From NCBI GenBank assembly GCA_944472135.2, contig OX235268.1, positions 11,724,589 to 11,788,588 on the forward strand: a DNA stretch of 64,000 bases, given 5' to 3'. The DNA is from Trichobilharzia regenti (taxonomy: Eukaryota; Platyhelminthes; Trematoda; Strigeidida; Schistosomatidae). The position numbers were made by a program, and so were the translations under genes. This document shows, one piece after another, positions 45,781 through 57,998 of this stretch (position 1 is its first letter; each line of letters opens with the position of its first letter). The notes beneath the pieces are model-generated. The model was not told where the DNA came from. It did no database searches and saw only the letters and a list, made by a program, of their open reading frames with translations.

Positions 45781-46890
45781 TACTAGTAGTCAACAAGATT
45801 ACTTCTACAGGTTTAGTGTTCATAATTACACTAATTGAAATAATTTCCAAAGCTTTGTGGACAGAAACATCAGAGAAATGAGAGTTTTATGTAACTAAGC
45901 AATTGTAACGCACTGATCGTAAAGCGCGCTGGTAAATGTGCACCTTATCTGACAGATATTTATTACTGAATTGATAACAGTTTAATTTTGCCTAAGGGGA
46001 GACGATTTCCAGCTATGTAAAATGAAAACCAAAGAATAGTCGGTCTTCACGAATCTTTCTTATTTGTTGGAAGTAAATAACAAACACTGAAATTATCATA
46101 CTTATCACAGGTTTAGCGCTTAATTTTAGGCAGAAAGCTCAGCGAAATCGCTGGATCCAACTGCAGGCTGGAAAATAATGAAATATAAAATTGTATAACT
46201 GACTGATCTATACTAAACGTCTGCTGATGCTACTAATTTTCCTGGAAACCTCTGATGGGAGTAGCAATCAGTGTTGACTCACAGTCAACACACATCAGTT
46301 AAATGTGTCTATATCGTGATACACGAAGCAGGCTCCAGTGTAGCTTCTTACATTCGGTTCATTTGTTAGGCCTAGTGCTGTCTTCTTCAGGCTCCGTCCT
46401 GATAAACTAACCATAACTAAGTTGATTTATGTGACTGCGTACCGTCTAAATCAACCAATGGTACCTGCTAATCAAAACAAAGTCATATACACACAGGTTC
46501 AGCTATTTCGACTGTTTGCAGGCGAACTCATCATTAGTGCAATCCACATGACTTTTCTGAGAGAATTGAACTATTTCAGATTACGCAAATTCTGGTGGAC
46601 CAAAATGTGTGAAGAGCTAATAACAAGTTAATTTTTAAAGTACACCTCGAATAAATTCAGTAGGAATCAGAAATACTTTCTGAGATCAAAAGCTTTCTCA
46701 CTTTCTCACCAGAAGTTTTCAGTCAGTTTTCCACCAACTGAATATACCTGTCATATACTTCAAGATGAACAGGAATATTCCGAATATGACGGGATAGAAA
46801 TTCTTTTATGGGAAATAAAAATTTCAGTCATGTTTCTGGAAGCAACCATTGAGAAATAAATACGACGACTGCAAGCACCAGCACATTTCT
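45781..46890. other. Unassigned DNA
   Basis: No supportable gene or repeat. Short ORFs only. Confidence 0.4.
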
Positions 46891-47165
46891 ACTCAGGAAA
46901 CAGCATTCAAATATCGATTTTATTGCGTTTCCTGACGACTGCATGAAACGTGAATGTCATCAAAATCCATAAGTAGCTATTCAGTTAAGGTCTGCATCAT
47001 GTTAGTAATCATGTCTGCGAAACTCGAAATTGATTAACATAACCTTGAAGACTCCAACAGTTGAACAATCACTGAATTCTATCACTTGTCGACTGATCGC
47101 CTAAACGAGGAACTCTGAACCAATGTGTTTGAGGTTATTGACAATAGGTTTAGGAAATTCATTTC
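46891..47165 (-). repeat. Repeat P, decayed copy P4
   Basis: The minus strand resembles the terminal exon of P1 and P3 (LKHIGSEFLV then a stop where others read RGIS; FRRHDY near the end), plus the following segment with the GACGACTGCATGAAACG and CATCAAAAT motifs. Frameshifts and a stop make it a pseudogene copy. Confidence 0.5.
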
Positions 47166-47339
47166 GCTATATATACTGCAAGGAAGACTGCTTGAGCGAA
47201 GTACAACGCTGAATGACACAGGCCTAAACCTCTCGAAAACGGTTTCCCGCCTAGATTCATGGACAAGAATCTCAAATGCAAAAAGACTTCCGAACAAGTA
47301 CACTCTGTTCCAAAGAAAATACAAAGATCAATCTAGAAT

Positions 47340-47830
47340 TCGAAGGTGATATTGATGCAGAAATCCTTCTCAAACGCCTCTCCAAATCGCTAAGGAAAAC
47401 GTACTTGCTGCGAGCCTACGACTGACGTTCAGCCAGAACGCGAAAGACAAGCTGTCGCATTTGGCAACCTCAACGTGCATATACCAGTTTACTTGCTCTT
47501 GTGGAGCTGAGTACGTTGGCCTTACCATGCGCCGACTTGAAAAACGCGCCCTTGAACACTACCCAGCCTGGTTAGTAAAAGGAGACCAAAAGCGTGTAAA
47601 CAGTTCAGTGACAGAACATCTGGTCAATTCAGGACATTAAGCACCTTTCGAAAAATCCTTCAAAATAATATATAACTTTCAGTGAAACCTATCAAAGGGA
47701 GTGAAATCAAGACATCTGGGCATAGCCGAAGCGCAAGCTGTACAATAGCTCAAACCCACTCTTTGTGCCCAAAAGAAATACGTTCAACTCCCGGCTCTGC
47801 CATGGCCGTCATAAACAGGTAATTTTTTAT
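47340..47830 (+). pseudogene. PLE GIY-YIG endonuclease fragment
   Basis: Across frames: ILLKRLSKSLRK, SQNAKDKLSHLATSTCIYQF, then the endonuclease core TCSCGAEYVGLTMRRLEKRA and SVTEHLVNSGH before a stop. The YVG half of the motif and the following Arg block are kept. RT is absent. It resembles 27285-27640 more than 10334-11392. Confidence 0.75.
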
Positions 47831-48785
47831 TAATGACCATCCCATCGCCTTCCTTACCTAAACCTCCTGTTTATTCTTGTTATTTTAAGTTTTTCTTAAT
47901 CCCTGTTTACATTACACCATATTTTAATACCCTAACTTCGTGTTTATTTTGTCATTTAACTATTTCTACACATTTAATACCTGATTGCATAAACAATTAT
48001 TCACCACATTAGTTCTTATCCAAACATCCTGTCTATTTTGTTATTTCTACATTTCTAACCCCTAATTGTACAGTGTCAATCTTCTTGGCTATCATGATGC
48101 TACTTTGTTTGTTTTATCCATCCCCCTGTTTATTATGGCATTCTTATTCCTAATTTTAATTTTTATTAATTTGACCCTGGATATATTTTAGATCAATCTT
48201 CTGTTGTCATTTGTACGTACAGATCACCAAGCGATTGGTTGGTCGGCATGGTTCCCGGCCACATTTAAATCACACTTTCTGAAGTGTGTATATTCATTTC
48301 ATTCGTATTCTCCTCACTCACTCACTCACCCACTCTCAACCATTGTTGTGTCGATTTAATTATCTGTCTTTGTTTCTCTCCGTAGGTCCGCCAACTGCAG
48401 GCGAACCGAGAAGAGACTGATGATCTCGGTATGGTGAGTCCTCATGCAAGCATACAGCCTCACTCATCAACACACACACTCAGTCACACTCTCATACACA
48501 CTAAATCGATGGCTCGCTGATTTTATTCTCCTCACTGTAGTGTGAAATCTGAGAAGCGGCTATCAATGTTAGCATATATATTTGTGTTCAGTGACTTTTA
48601 GTAATACGACGGACAATTTGTGATGTCTTCACCTTGATAGTGTGTTCCTGTGTTTTGCTTGTTCTGACGATGAGATGTGTTGAGATTATTTTTTATTTTT
48701 TGATTTACAGCTTGATTCCACACTGTATTTTTGGTACAAGTATGGAATTTTCAGCATAGATATCGGTACCCCAAATTTCGCAGGC
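47831..48785. other. PLE-like 3' tail and unassigned DNA
   Basis: T/A-rich low-complexity sequence directly follows the PLE endonuclease and may be its 3' UTR (to about 48290). Simple CTCA/CACA repeats lie near 48317-48340 and 48460-48505. One exon-like segment is listed separately. Confidence 0.35.
48386..48433 (+). other. Candidate 48 bp exon
   Basis: Between the strong acceptor TTTGTTTCTCTCCGTAG and donor GTGAGTCC. 48 bp, open in phase 0 as VRQLQANREETDDLGM, and also open in phase 2. No companion exon was found nearby, so it may be an isolated exon of a larger host gene or chance. Confidence 0.35.
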
Positions 48786-48786
48786 C

Positions 48787-50763
48787 GACCACTACTGCAG
48801 AAAATTTTGACGATTAAAACGATTCCAGCCCCGAATTCAAAGAGAAAACTGAGACAATTCTTGGGTAGAGCAGCGTTTTATAGTCGCTTCGTGAAGAACA
48901 TGAATGAGATAGCAGCCCCTCTGTACAGGCTACTTGCTGAACCAAAGTTTTTTGGTCGGAGGAATCGCAGAGGACATTCGACAGAATTAAACAGTTGCTC
49001 GACCACCAACAAATGACGCTAAAACTACCTGTACCTGGAAGACAGTTCACAGTGTGCACAGATGCCAGTGACTACGCCATGGGTGCGGTCCTAAGACAGG
49101 GTGAGGGAATCGTTGAGTATGCCAGTCGGGTTTTGACACACACAGAGCAAAAGTATTTAACGATAGAGAAGGAATGTTTAGCAATGGTATGGGCAGTCGA
49201 CAAATGGAGACCTTATTTACTCGGCCGGCGGTTCCACATCGAAACTTATCATAAGCCGCTACAGTTTTTGAAGACAGCGAGAGACCCACGGAGGAAATTG
49301 TCATGGTGGATGTTGCGTCTTCAGGAGTACGATTTTACGATCTCACACGTTCCTGGAAGTGAAAATGTCTTGGCAGATTTGTTATCGAGACCAGAAGACG
49401 AGTCTGAGTTGCCCGAGGTCGCTTACTGAGTGCATGCAGTAGAACAAGACCCACTGAGACTTGCACGCAGGCAGAGGTTGGACGATACGCTGAATACAGT
49501 AATACAGGTGATCATCAACGGAATAGAAGTGGATCAAGCTACGGCGAGTAAGGAGTTAACCACACTACTCAGGCAGAGAGATCGGCTAAGAGTGAATGCC
49601 TACGGGACTCTGACCTGGTGAGAGAACGACGGAGGCTGGCTGACTATCATACCTAAATCGTCGCGCCACAACATGATAGAAGAATGTCACCAGCTAGCAC
49701 ATACAGGCGTGGCCAGAACAACCGACCTCCTAAGACAAAGTATGTACTGGCCAGGTATGAGCGAAGACGTAGCAAGATACGTACTTGGATGTCCACGGCG
49801 CCAGCTGATGACAGGCGACCGGTATATACGACCACCGCTTCGGTCGATTCCAGTTACCGCGATAGGTGACTTGTGCTTCGTAGATGTCGTAGGTCGACTT
49901 CCTCAGACATCCAATGGTAATCAGTACCTCTTGGTGATGACGGAACACGCGACACGATGGGTAGACGCCGTAGCAATCCCAGACCAACGTTCAAGGACCG
50001 TGACAGATGCAGTAGTTAGACACATTGTTGCAGACCACGGCGTACGAAAGACAATACTGACAGACCAAGGTCCCTGTTGTGAGAGTGAAAAATTTACTTC
50101 CCGTTTGCAACAGCTGGGCATCAAGAGGACCTGAACGACCCCATATCATCCACAAACGAATGGCCTAACGGAGAGAAACAACCGTACACTGAAGGAGTGG
50201 CTGGCCTCGAAGGGCGGGAACAGGGAAACGGAGCTTCTAATGATTTTACTGACACATCGTGCTAACATTCAGGAAACAACGAAGCAGTCACATTTCCAAC
50301 TGACGTATGGTAGAAAACCACGATTATCGATACACAACCAGACCTGGCCCCTTCACCAAAAATAGAGTATGACGAAATTAAAAGCAGAACGGAAAGAAGC
50401 AGTCAAGAATGTAATGAAGAAGCAGCGGAGTGATGTCGCGAAATTTCAACTGAAAAGGAAGACTCAGTGCAATACTTTTGCAGTCGGGGACCAAGTGAAG
50501 TGTAGAGACAAAAGATATACAGTTGGATGCGGGCCAGGTTCACGGAAATTTTTTCCAAAGTGGGAAGGACCGTACACAATCACAAAAAGACGGGGTCAAG
50601 TATATACCATCCGAAGAGGTGATAAACAGAAACGAGATAAAGCCAGTCAGCTCCTAAGATGGGTACAGTGGGACAAGCTGGTCAGTAACAATCCTCAACC
50701 AGAGGATATAGCACTCAGAAGGTCGGAACGTCTGCGCACGAAGCTATTTGACGGAGAGACGAG
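48787..50763 (+). pseudogene. Gypsy family 2 pol, 5'-truncated
   Basis: Starts in the RT-RNase H tether (KRKLRQFLGRAAFYSRFV). RNase H: CTDASDYAMGAVLRQGEG and TIEKECLAMVWAVDKWRPYL, tail ISHVPGSENVLADLLSR. Integrase: HHCC finger HQLAHTG ... MYWPGM ... CPRRQ (last Cys lost), first Asp in CFVDVVGRLP, second in ILTDQGPCCES, Glu in TERNNRTLKEW. A basic C-terminal domain with WEGPYTITKRRGQVYTIR ends in SVVRAGC at the LTR edge. Stops lie near 49429, 49621, 50132 and 50165. gag, protease and the RT palm are absent. Confidence 0.85.
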
Positions 50764-51070
50764 TGTGGTGAGAGCGGGCTGCTAGCCGATTGGTCGACAT
50801 TAATCTACGTTAATGTCTAGGTCACTAATATTGGCCGTGAGAAAATATGAACAAGGCTGATTCAACAACCAATCACAGCAAACTTAAACTTGGGCAAATG
50901 TGATTCGCAGATAGATGGCTCCACTTTCCGAAAAACTCGAAAACAGCCAATGAGAAGATTGCGTTTGTCTACTTGACTAGGCTATAATAATGTATGTGAA
51001 ATTTATATAAATACGTGTTGATTTCCGTAATGAAACGATCTGTTGCCAGCCCTTGTCTTCTGTTTTTCCA
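50764..51070 (+). repeat. 3' LTR of Gypsy family 2
   Basis: About 307 bp, starting TGTGGTGAGAGCGGGC right after a purine-rich ACGGAGAGACGAG. The end (TTTTTCCA) has drifted from the GTTGTTACA of the solo copies at 8104 and 13439. The internal pol reading frame runs into this LTR, which fixes its orientation. Confidence 0.9.
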
Positions 51071-51555
51071 TCGTATTTGTATGTCAACCATACATCAGTA
51101 CTGAAAGACTGACGTTCGGTTTGTAGTGTCACATTTTACTACACATCATCGTAGTATTCTCTCGCTATGTAATTGGACTTTGATTTGTTTATCACTCTAA
51201 AGATTGCGTGTTATCAATTGATACATTTGTACTCGCTCAACTTTTGAATTTTGATTATTGAAGTAACACACGTTCGTACACTTTCTCAAGTGCGTTTCGA
51301 CTTACGTGGTGGATGTTGAGTGATCACAACGTTAGGACACAATAATAAACGAGAAGAAGTACTAGGATATACGTGTACGCTAGTTTGGTCAAATAAAGCA
51401 CCACAACTGGTTAACTTAACATTTCTCATTATGACTGTCTAAACGTCAATTAGATATTTGCCAACCTGTCAACCGGTTAATCTCTGTTATGTTCTGCACA
51501 TAAACATGTATTTAAGTCAATCAACAAGTGAGACAGTCACCCGCCAGTCTTATTG
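51071..51555. other. Unassigned DNA
   Basis: Nothing recognisable between the Gypsy LTR and a LINE fragment. Confidence 0.4.
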
Positions 51556-52300
51556 GTTGTCTGGATATGCATCTGACATTACGAACAGGGATTTCCAAGA
51601 GGAAGCCTATAGACATTTTTATACGCGATACTAGTCATTTGACTTCTTATGTGCAGTATTTAAGTTACCTCTAAGCCAACTGAAGCTACGTGCGGAAAAA
51701 CCTAATTTATTCATCCGTTCTTCATATGAATTATTTTGGAGACCCATCGCACCTTTGGACTCTTTTTAAGAGACTGGCATCTATTCTAAGCAGTGGGGTT
51801 CAATGATATTGTGCACTTCGACGTTTGGTCTGACGTATGTTTTGTAAAACCTTAGAGAGAGCTCAGGAGTGCGGGCACCTAACTGCCCAAATGTAAAGTG
51901 TATGACCACATATGCCCTAGCTGTATCTGCTTGTGTAATTTGCGCTTGTGTCCATGTTTGCCATTAGAACTAGACCTAAGTCACGCTCCGATGTTGTGAA
52001 TAACAAGCTTTCGTTACACAGGGTGTAGCTTCCATTTTGCAGCATACAGGTGCGTAATTTCACTACTTTGCACTGCTTCAGGTTGAAACTAATACCATTG
52101 GCCACCGCCCATTCTTCTAGTAGCTATAGATCTGCCAGCGGCTTGTCTGAGTCTTCCGAGCGTTCTATTGATCTGCGAATCCTTACGTTGTCAGCGTAAA
52201 GAAGAGTGCGGCAGCTTAGACGGTATTTTAGATCATTGATGAAAATCAAAAACATCAGTGGTCCTAGGATAAAACGCTCCTGATGACGAGCCATATCAAG
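51556..52300 (-). pseudogene. CR1-like LINE RT fragment
   Basis: The minus strand reads GPLMFLIFINDLKYRL, then LLYADNVRIRR (YADD with second Asp to Asn), EEWAVANGISFNLKQCKV, and RDLGLVLMANMDTS, followed by degenerate C-terminal sequence to about 51560. This is the palm to thumb part of RT. Only the middle (51917-52105) is an uninterrupted frame. Confidence 0.65.
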
Positions 52301-52377
52301 ATGATCGCATTCGATTGAGGTCAGTATAAAATTTCCTTTCAGCTTAGTAATATTTCAACCATGACACTTCATCAGTA

Positions 52378-52455
52378 TTCACCCACGGGGGTTCGAACCT
52401 AGGGGATTCTGGTTACAAGGCGAGCTCGTAGATCGTTGAGCCACTGTCCAGTACT
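52378..52455 (-). repeat. tRNA-like (SINE-type) sequence
   Basis: The minus strand has GTGGCTCAACGATC (A-box-like) about 40 bases before AGGTTCGAACCCCC (B-box). The spacing fits an internal RNA polymerase III promoter, but the acceptor stem does not pair convincingly, so a tRNA-derived repeat is likelier than a working tRNA gene. Confidence 0.4.
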
Positions 52456-54230
52456 CCCAGGTTTTCCACTGGTTCTCTAACTGATATCAGGTCATGATGA
52501 AATTCTCCATGACAGATTTTTGGCTTTCCATTTGTTAGTTAATTGTGGGATTTGTGAAAAAGGAGTTGGAAGTATGTTTTTCGGTATGTTTCGGGTACCA
52601 AAATTACTGATGCCGAGAAATTCCACGAGATTATTGAGAATAGTTTGTGCACTACTGACAAGTAGTATAAAGATGTTTTGCAAGTTTTAAGTGACATCTT
52701 TTCATAAAGTTTCGTTACATGATAGATAAATTAGGGTAGTTTAATTAATGAATTTACACTGTGTTGGTCACTGATATATGAATGTCTTTTATGACATGAA
52801 GTTTGCAAATATCGAGTCGTAAGTCGTGGTCACATATCTTATTTATGTTTATTTTTTTAAAATTTATTTTGTTAAATCATAAAGGAATAGGTTTCTCATC
52901 GGTGTACGTTGTTTTAAACCCTTTCAAACTTCATTTGTCAACGGCAAAATTATGTCAAAACGAGTGCATCTGCCTGACAACAACAGTTTTGTCCTAGATT
53001 TAGACTCCTGGAATATATTTTGTTGCTCACTTTTTACTGGCTACCTGAATGAATTTCCCAGTCTACTGTTGAGAAGTCGTAACCAGTGAAATCCATCCAG
53101 TTTGGACTGAAGAGAAGTGCTCGCCGGTGACATTGGAAGGTGATTGCTTAAACATCACGAATCTGTAGGAGTTAGAAGTTGTGGTCTAAAAATGGTTCAT
53201 ATTCGCTGAATGTTATACTGCCTTGCCATATAACGAGAAGGTCCTGCATAAGTAACCTGATTGATGCGTTCTCACGACGAGTGCAAAACTAGGACGAGAC
53301 ATCTGTCTGGTACTCCTTAGTTCTCAATGCTTCTCTAAGTTGTATTATTCAGTGTTCAAACTTCATAAGCATATTCAGGATTAATAAGAAATCCAACAAC
53401 TCTTCTGCGTGGATGTTTAACTGGTTTATTCGAGATATTCAATAACATACTTCATCCTCAGTGATATACATTTGATATTTCGAATCCATTATTCTCCTCA
53501 ATCATCCTGCGTGATTCAAGCATTGAAGAACTTATATGAATATTTATAATGCTTTTAGTTCTTATGGTATGCCTACTAACAAAATAAGTTGTAGTTTCTC
53601 AGTGTCATATCATCCTGATACAATGTATCTTGTTTTGTTTAAAAAATATTATTATTTCATACAAATACAACAGGGAGTCTACTGGTGAACCAAAGGCATA
53701 CATATCCCCTACAGCTTCTCTTACTACTTTCATAGTCATTTGTGGATCAATCAGAATTATTCACTTCCTACTATAAACACCAATTATATACAACTTGACT
53801 CATTCATAATGTGATGAAACCTAAGGACACTGCAGTTAACATTACCCCATAGATAAACAACGTACTGCATTAAGTGCTTTCAGTGATCATTGCGACACCT
53901 TATGTCTGAAAATGGTAAAACGTTTTACTCAGAAGAACTCATTGTATGAAAAGGAATCTGAAGTAACAAGCATCACAACAACACCGTAGTAATTGAAAGT
54001 GAAATTTAGTTCAGTTCATCGAAAACTTAAAACAGGGTGATCACAAATGCCCCGTTTAGTTTTGCTTGATTGTAGTTATTCATAAGGTTCAATAATAAAA
54101 TATCTGTCATTGAATCTGAAAGCACTGTTTGTCAGAAGGGAAACAGATGGCATATAAAAGCTAAGTTGAACTTCCATATGACTATTTATTCGACCTGCGG
54201 AAAATTCAGACAGTTTTTATGCCATTTGTG
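52456..54230. other. Unassigned DNA
   Basis: No supportable gene. Short ORFs at 52492-52683 and 52803-52997 are not convincing. Confidence 0.4.
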
Positions 54231-54238
54231 TTTTATAG

Positions 54239-54300
54239 ATCGCCGTATCTGGGAGCCAATACGTTTACATAGAAATTTTGGTTACTTATTACATGAGCAG
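54239..54300 (+). CDS. Candidate host-gene exon, 62 bp
   Basis: Acceptor GCCATTTGTGTTTTATAG and donor GTAAACAG after GAGCAG. Read with one carried base it is fully open: RRIWEPIRLHRNFGYLLHEQ, leaving in phase 0. An exon with good splice sites in both directions but unknown product. Confidence 0.4.
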
Positions 54301-54373
54301 GTAAACAGTGTAATCACATTCTTGTGGTATCATTTCCATTCGAGAGACTTATTTGAATTGATTAACGCCAAAC

Positions 54374-54601
54374 ATGCATGGAGATTTTTATGAGATTATT
54401 GGAATACTTTTCATTCGATCATTAGTTGAAGATGCTTTGCTTCATCCAATGTGTGTTGCTTATAAAGCTCGAATACGACGCAGTTCTGCATTAACTTGCT
54501 TAACAGTGGAACAGTTAAACTACATTTATAGCAGTGTGATAGTGTTTAGTTCCAAAGTGGGACTAATGAAAACGATTTTATGCAAAAGGAGGCTATCATA
54601 A
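54374..54601 (+). other. Protein-like ORF, possible exon remnant
   Basis: Contains SLVEDALLHPMCVAYKARIR and LTVEQLNYIYSS and ends at a TAA. It overlaps in another frame the end of the 54166-54393 ORF. An acceptor-like TTCATTCGATCATTAG lies at about 54424. No clear donor. Not recognised. Confidence 0.25.
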
Positions 54602-55214
54602 TACCTAAGACTGACGCCCATCTGAATAACTATGCTATAAATGTGAAATTAAAGTTTCACGAGTGTTAATATATATTCGACAAGAGAATATTTTGTCTAT
54701 TACACTTTCGTAGATAATGATAAATGTTGACATCCAACTCACATTTGCGGTTGGAAAGTGTAATGATACCTACAATTTGAGGACAAGTGTGTGTCATGTG
54801 GATCGAGAAATGTGGAATGATCCTTGTCTTACTCAAAATGCACAATCTGATGTGTATCGTACTGGTTTAAAAATGGTGATATGCATTAGGCTGCTGCTCT
54901 TTATATGTTCGCCATATGTGATGCAGAATTAAAATATCAGACGAATGCGTTTTGAATTGACAAAGCTGAACAGATTGAGCGTGGAATGTCTTTATTCTTG
55001 ATTTTTGTTTGGATTTAAACACTTGTTCTGTTATTCAGTTAAGATTTTAGAAACCAGAAACTCACAATGCACTTTGAACTCTTCCATGTATGTCTACTTT
55101 GGTATCCTCAAGATGAGAAGCTTTTATGAATAAATGCACGACAGAAAGCACATTACGATATAGGCAGTGTACATGCAAATTTTCTTAGTGAATAATTTTT
55201 GATATTTCTTACAG

Positions 55215-55356
55215 CTTGGAGACAACAATGCAACATAGACTGGTATACTGCCTTTCTTGTACTTTCTATAGTGAAATGTGACTCATACGAAGATAATCAT
55301 TCTCATAGAGTACTAAACAGATTCAATGCTTGGTTCTTTATTCGCAATCGGAAAAG
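55215..55356 (+). CDS. Candidate host-gene exon, 142 bp
   Basis: Acceptor GATATTTCTTACAG and donor GTAAGTGA, both near consensus. Open throughout in one frame: WRQQCNIDWYTAFLVL, then CDSYEDNHSHRVLNRF and FFIRNRKR; the other two frames have stops. It enters in phase 1 and leaves in phase 2. With 54239-54300 it may belong to one plus-strand gene, but the linking exon was not found. Confidence 0.5.
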
Positions 55357-56339
55357 GTAAGTGAATAAAGTTTAATTTGCGAATTCATTTGTTTCAAATA
55401 TTTGCATCTCATGAAAACAGAGAAAAGAAAGCTTGAATAAAATCTATAAATAATGAAGTATTATTAGTAGGGAGGATAATAGTTCACAATAGTCTTATTA
55501 ATAATATCACACACACGCTTCATGAGTAGGTTAACCTTAACACGAAACAGTTTATGTAGATCGATCAATTACTTAAACTTACTAGTAGTTCTATACGCTT
55601 ATCTGCTTTACGAATGTTTTGAATTCGATTTGTCTTTGATTTCACCTTTACGTATAAACTGTGAGTACTCCACCCTATGGATTCATGTCCACATAGATAT
55701 ACTGGTAGAAAACGTTGAATGTAATATAGACTGTGGAAGACCATAATAACAGCTAATTATCATTGACTCATCCTTTCACACCTAATCAATTTGTAGTCAT
55801 TTATAAATACGTCTTTGTTTAGGAATACAAAACCTTGTCAATGATCAACAAATGATCTGTTTTAAATCAACTATCACATAGATTTGAATCTTCTACCAAA
55901 CTAAAGGTAATTAACTCCTGTTTTATTGCACTTTGTGAATGCACCCGGCTGTTTATTCCAACCAGAGTTATATTCTTGAATATTCATCCTCATAGAAAAT
56001 TTCAGCTGAATATAATCAAAATAATAATAATTTCTTATTTTGGGAAGGTAATATCATATGAAAGCACGATATTGAAGAATACAAAATTTCATCTAATTTG
56101 AAAATGAAATTCGTGTTCTATGCATCTCATCTCAGATATGAAAATGGAAGGCACAGGTCGTCAGCGATGTGTGAGATTGTGCTGTGAGTATGCTTGTGGT
56201 GTGTTGGCTTTTCTGTTTGTTTTCCATTTCAGCTCTGTCCGTGTGACCCAGGTTCTCGCAATGGCATCCAAGTCAACGTGTATTGGTCGTGATGGAAAAA
56301 AGGGTTGGATCTCTTTTTTGCCGGGGAGTGTCAATGGAG
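55357..56339. other. Unassigned DNA
   Basis: A 25 bp interval before GTAATTAA at 55906 could continue the frame of exon 55215-55356 but is weak. Opposed ORFs at 56120-56358 are unsupported. Confidence 0.35.
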
Positions 56340-56655
56340 TTGAAGATTGAACGATCAATTCTTGGTTGTTTGCTCAAAATCAACTTCCCCAATTTTCGCG
56401 GAGGCATCAATACGACAGTCATCGTCTCATCGGTCGCTGTTCAGAAAGAAGAGTAAAACATCGTCAGAAGTAATATTATGATTTATTATTGTAATATTTC
56501 TTCACAGACCTCAGTGGAAGATTCTTTATATGTTGGTGTTACAATAAAGAATTCTCAAGTGGCCAATCGGTGTTTTGGTTTTTTTGTCCGTTATTACTAA
56601 GCGTTTCTGAAAAACTTCAAGAGACAGCGTGAGCCCGAGCGTAGCAAGAGCTGGG
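56340..56655 (-). repeat. LTR-like repeat R, copy 2
   Basis: Inverted match to 3651-3968. It abuts the protease end of the Gypsy gag-protease piece, so the ORF's last residues (CYARAHAVS) already come from this repeat. It contains AATAAA and a T-rich end. Confidence 0.45.
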
Positions 56656-57790
56656 CATTAACGGCTTACGAGACGTGGCTGACACATGTCCAAGAAGGAC
56701 GTCTGCACATAAATTATGAAGAATGGAAAATTTGAATAGATCATAAGTATGGTTTTTATAGCAGAAGGATAGAAAACAATGTCCTTCAGTATGACTAGTG
56801 AGATTCGTACTTGCCATTGTGATACTATTTCGAGACTTATGGACTTTCCAGTTATACTTATGAACAACTGAGGAAGAGATGTAGCTCTCACTGCTTCCGG
56901 TATCCATTAGAGCTTGCATTGATTTCCCATTGACAGCTGCGTAACAGCATCAGTGAGACTTTGAGGTGGTGAAGCCACAACGAGAGATGAAATTATAGAG
57001 TTAACTGAAGATGGACCTTGCTTCGTAGATGGTGCAGACCTGCAAACCTTCTGAAAATGTCCTTGCTCGCCATAAACTTTGCAAATTGCATCACGGGCGA
57101 GGCATTTGGAATGAGGATGTCTACGATTATCACAGAAAAAGCATTTGAACTCAACGGCAGCATTGGTTGTTTCATTGACGGAGGGTGTGGAATCTGATGG
57201 ATGAGATACATCATGTAAAGAAATGGACGCGCAAGGTGTACCACCAGGATTGTAGTATGACCGCGATTGTTGATGTGCCATCTCTAGAGCTTGTGCATGA
57301 TCATATGCTGCTTGAAAAGTTAAAGTAGGCTGTTCCAATAGCCTCTGGTGTATCATCGAAGACTGTATACCTGAGATGAATGAACCACGTAGTGATTCGT
57401 TACGATGTTCTTCGGCTGTAACCGCTCTGAATGAACAATCTGTAGTCAGCGACTTGAGTCGACGAACAAACTGATCCAGATTTTCGCCAGATTCTTGTTT
57501 ACACGTTGCTAACAAGTGTCGAGCAAACACTTCATTGCAAGGCTGCATGCAGAGACTCTTGAGAGTTTCGATAGCTTCTTGGTATGTTTTGCATTCAGAA
57601 ATGCATTCGTATACAGAAGTAGAAATATGATTGAAGAGAATATGCAGTTTCGAAGGATTTTAGGATCTCATTGATTCAATGAAGTAGGAAAACGTCCCAA
57701 ACCAGTGATCCCACTTCTTGGCAGCTCAAACTGCGTTAGGTTCTACGTCAAACCAATCAGGTCGCAAAAATCGTTTCATGAATATTGTAA
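56656..57790 (-). pseudogene. Gypsy family 3 gag and protease
   Basis: gag: the upstream frame begins MKRFLRPDWFDVEPNAV near 57780, and the main ORF 56907-57548 has ARHLLATCKQESGENLDQFV and a zinc-knuckle region (CFFCDNRRHPHSKC, then CKVYGEQGHFQKVC with its first Cys pair altered). Protease: 56617-56919, LMDTGSSESYI active site and ADVLLG. A stop near 57660 and a shift between gag and protease break it. RT onward is missing, replaced by repeat R. Confidence 0.75.
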
Positions 57791-57801
57791 AATGAATAAA
57801 T

Positions 57802-57998
57802 TGTTACGAAGGTGACTGAGTCTTAGAACGATGAGTGATGCTTGAAGCTTGAAAAGACGAATGAATCAAGGATTTAGGCTTTATTCAGTTTACAAAGAAG
57901 CCGGAATGGCTTAAACGTAAAAAGGAAAAAAGCGTGTTAATAGCGGTAGAGATAGGAATATGATTAGATACGTATTATAAGAAAAGTTCACAACACCA
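57802..57998 (-). repeat. 5' LTR of Gypsy family 3, truncated
   Basis: Inverted match to the LTR at 58750-58980 (shared segments TAATAGCGGTAGAGATAGG and GATGAGTGATGCTTGAAGC). The outer end is lost at about 57998, where plus-strand integrase sequence begins. Confidence 0.7.

Noticed and set aside
52378..52455. Functional tRNA gene
   Set aside because: A- and B-box-like motifs are present, but the acceptor stem does not pair and an anticodon loop cannot be set with confidence.
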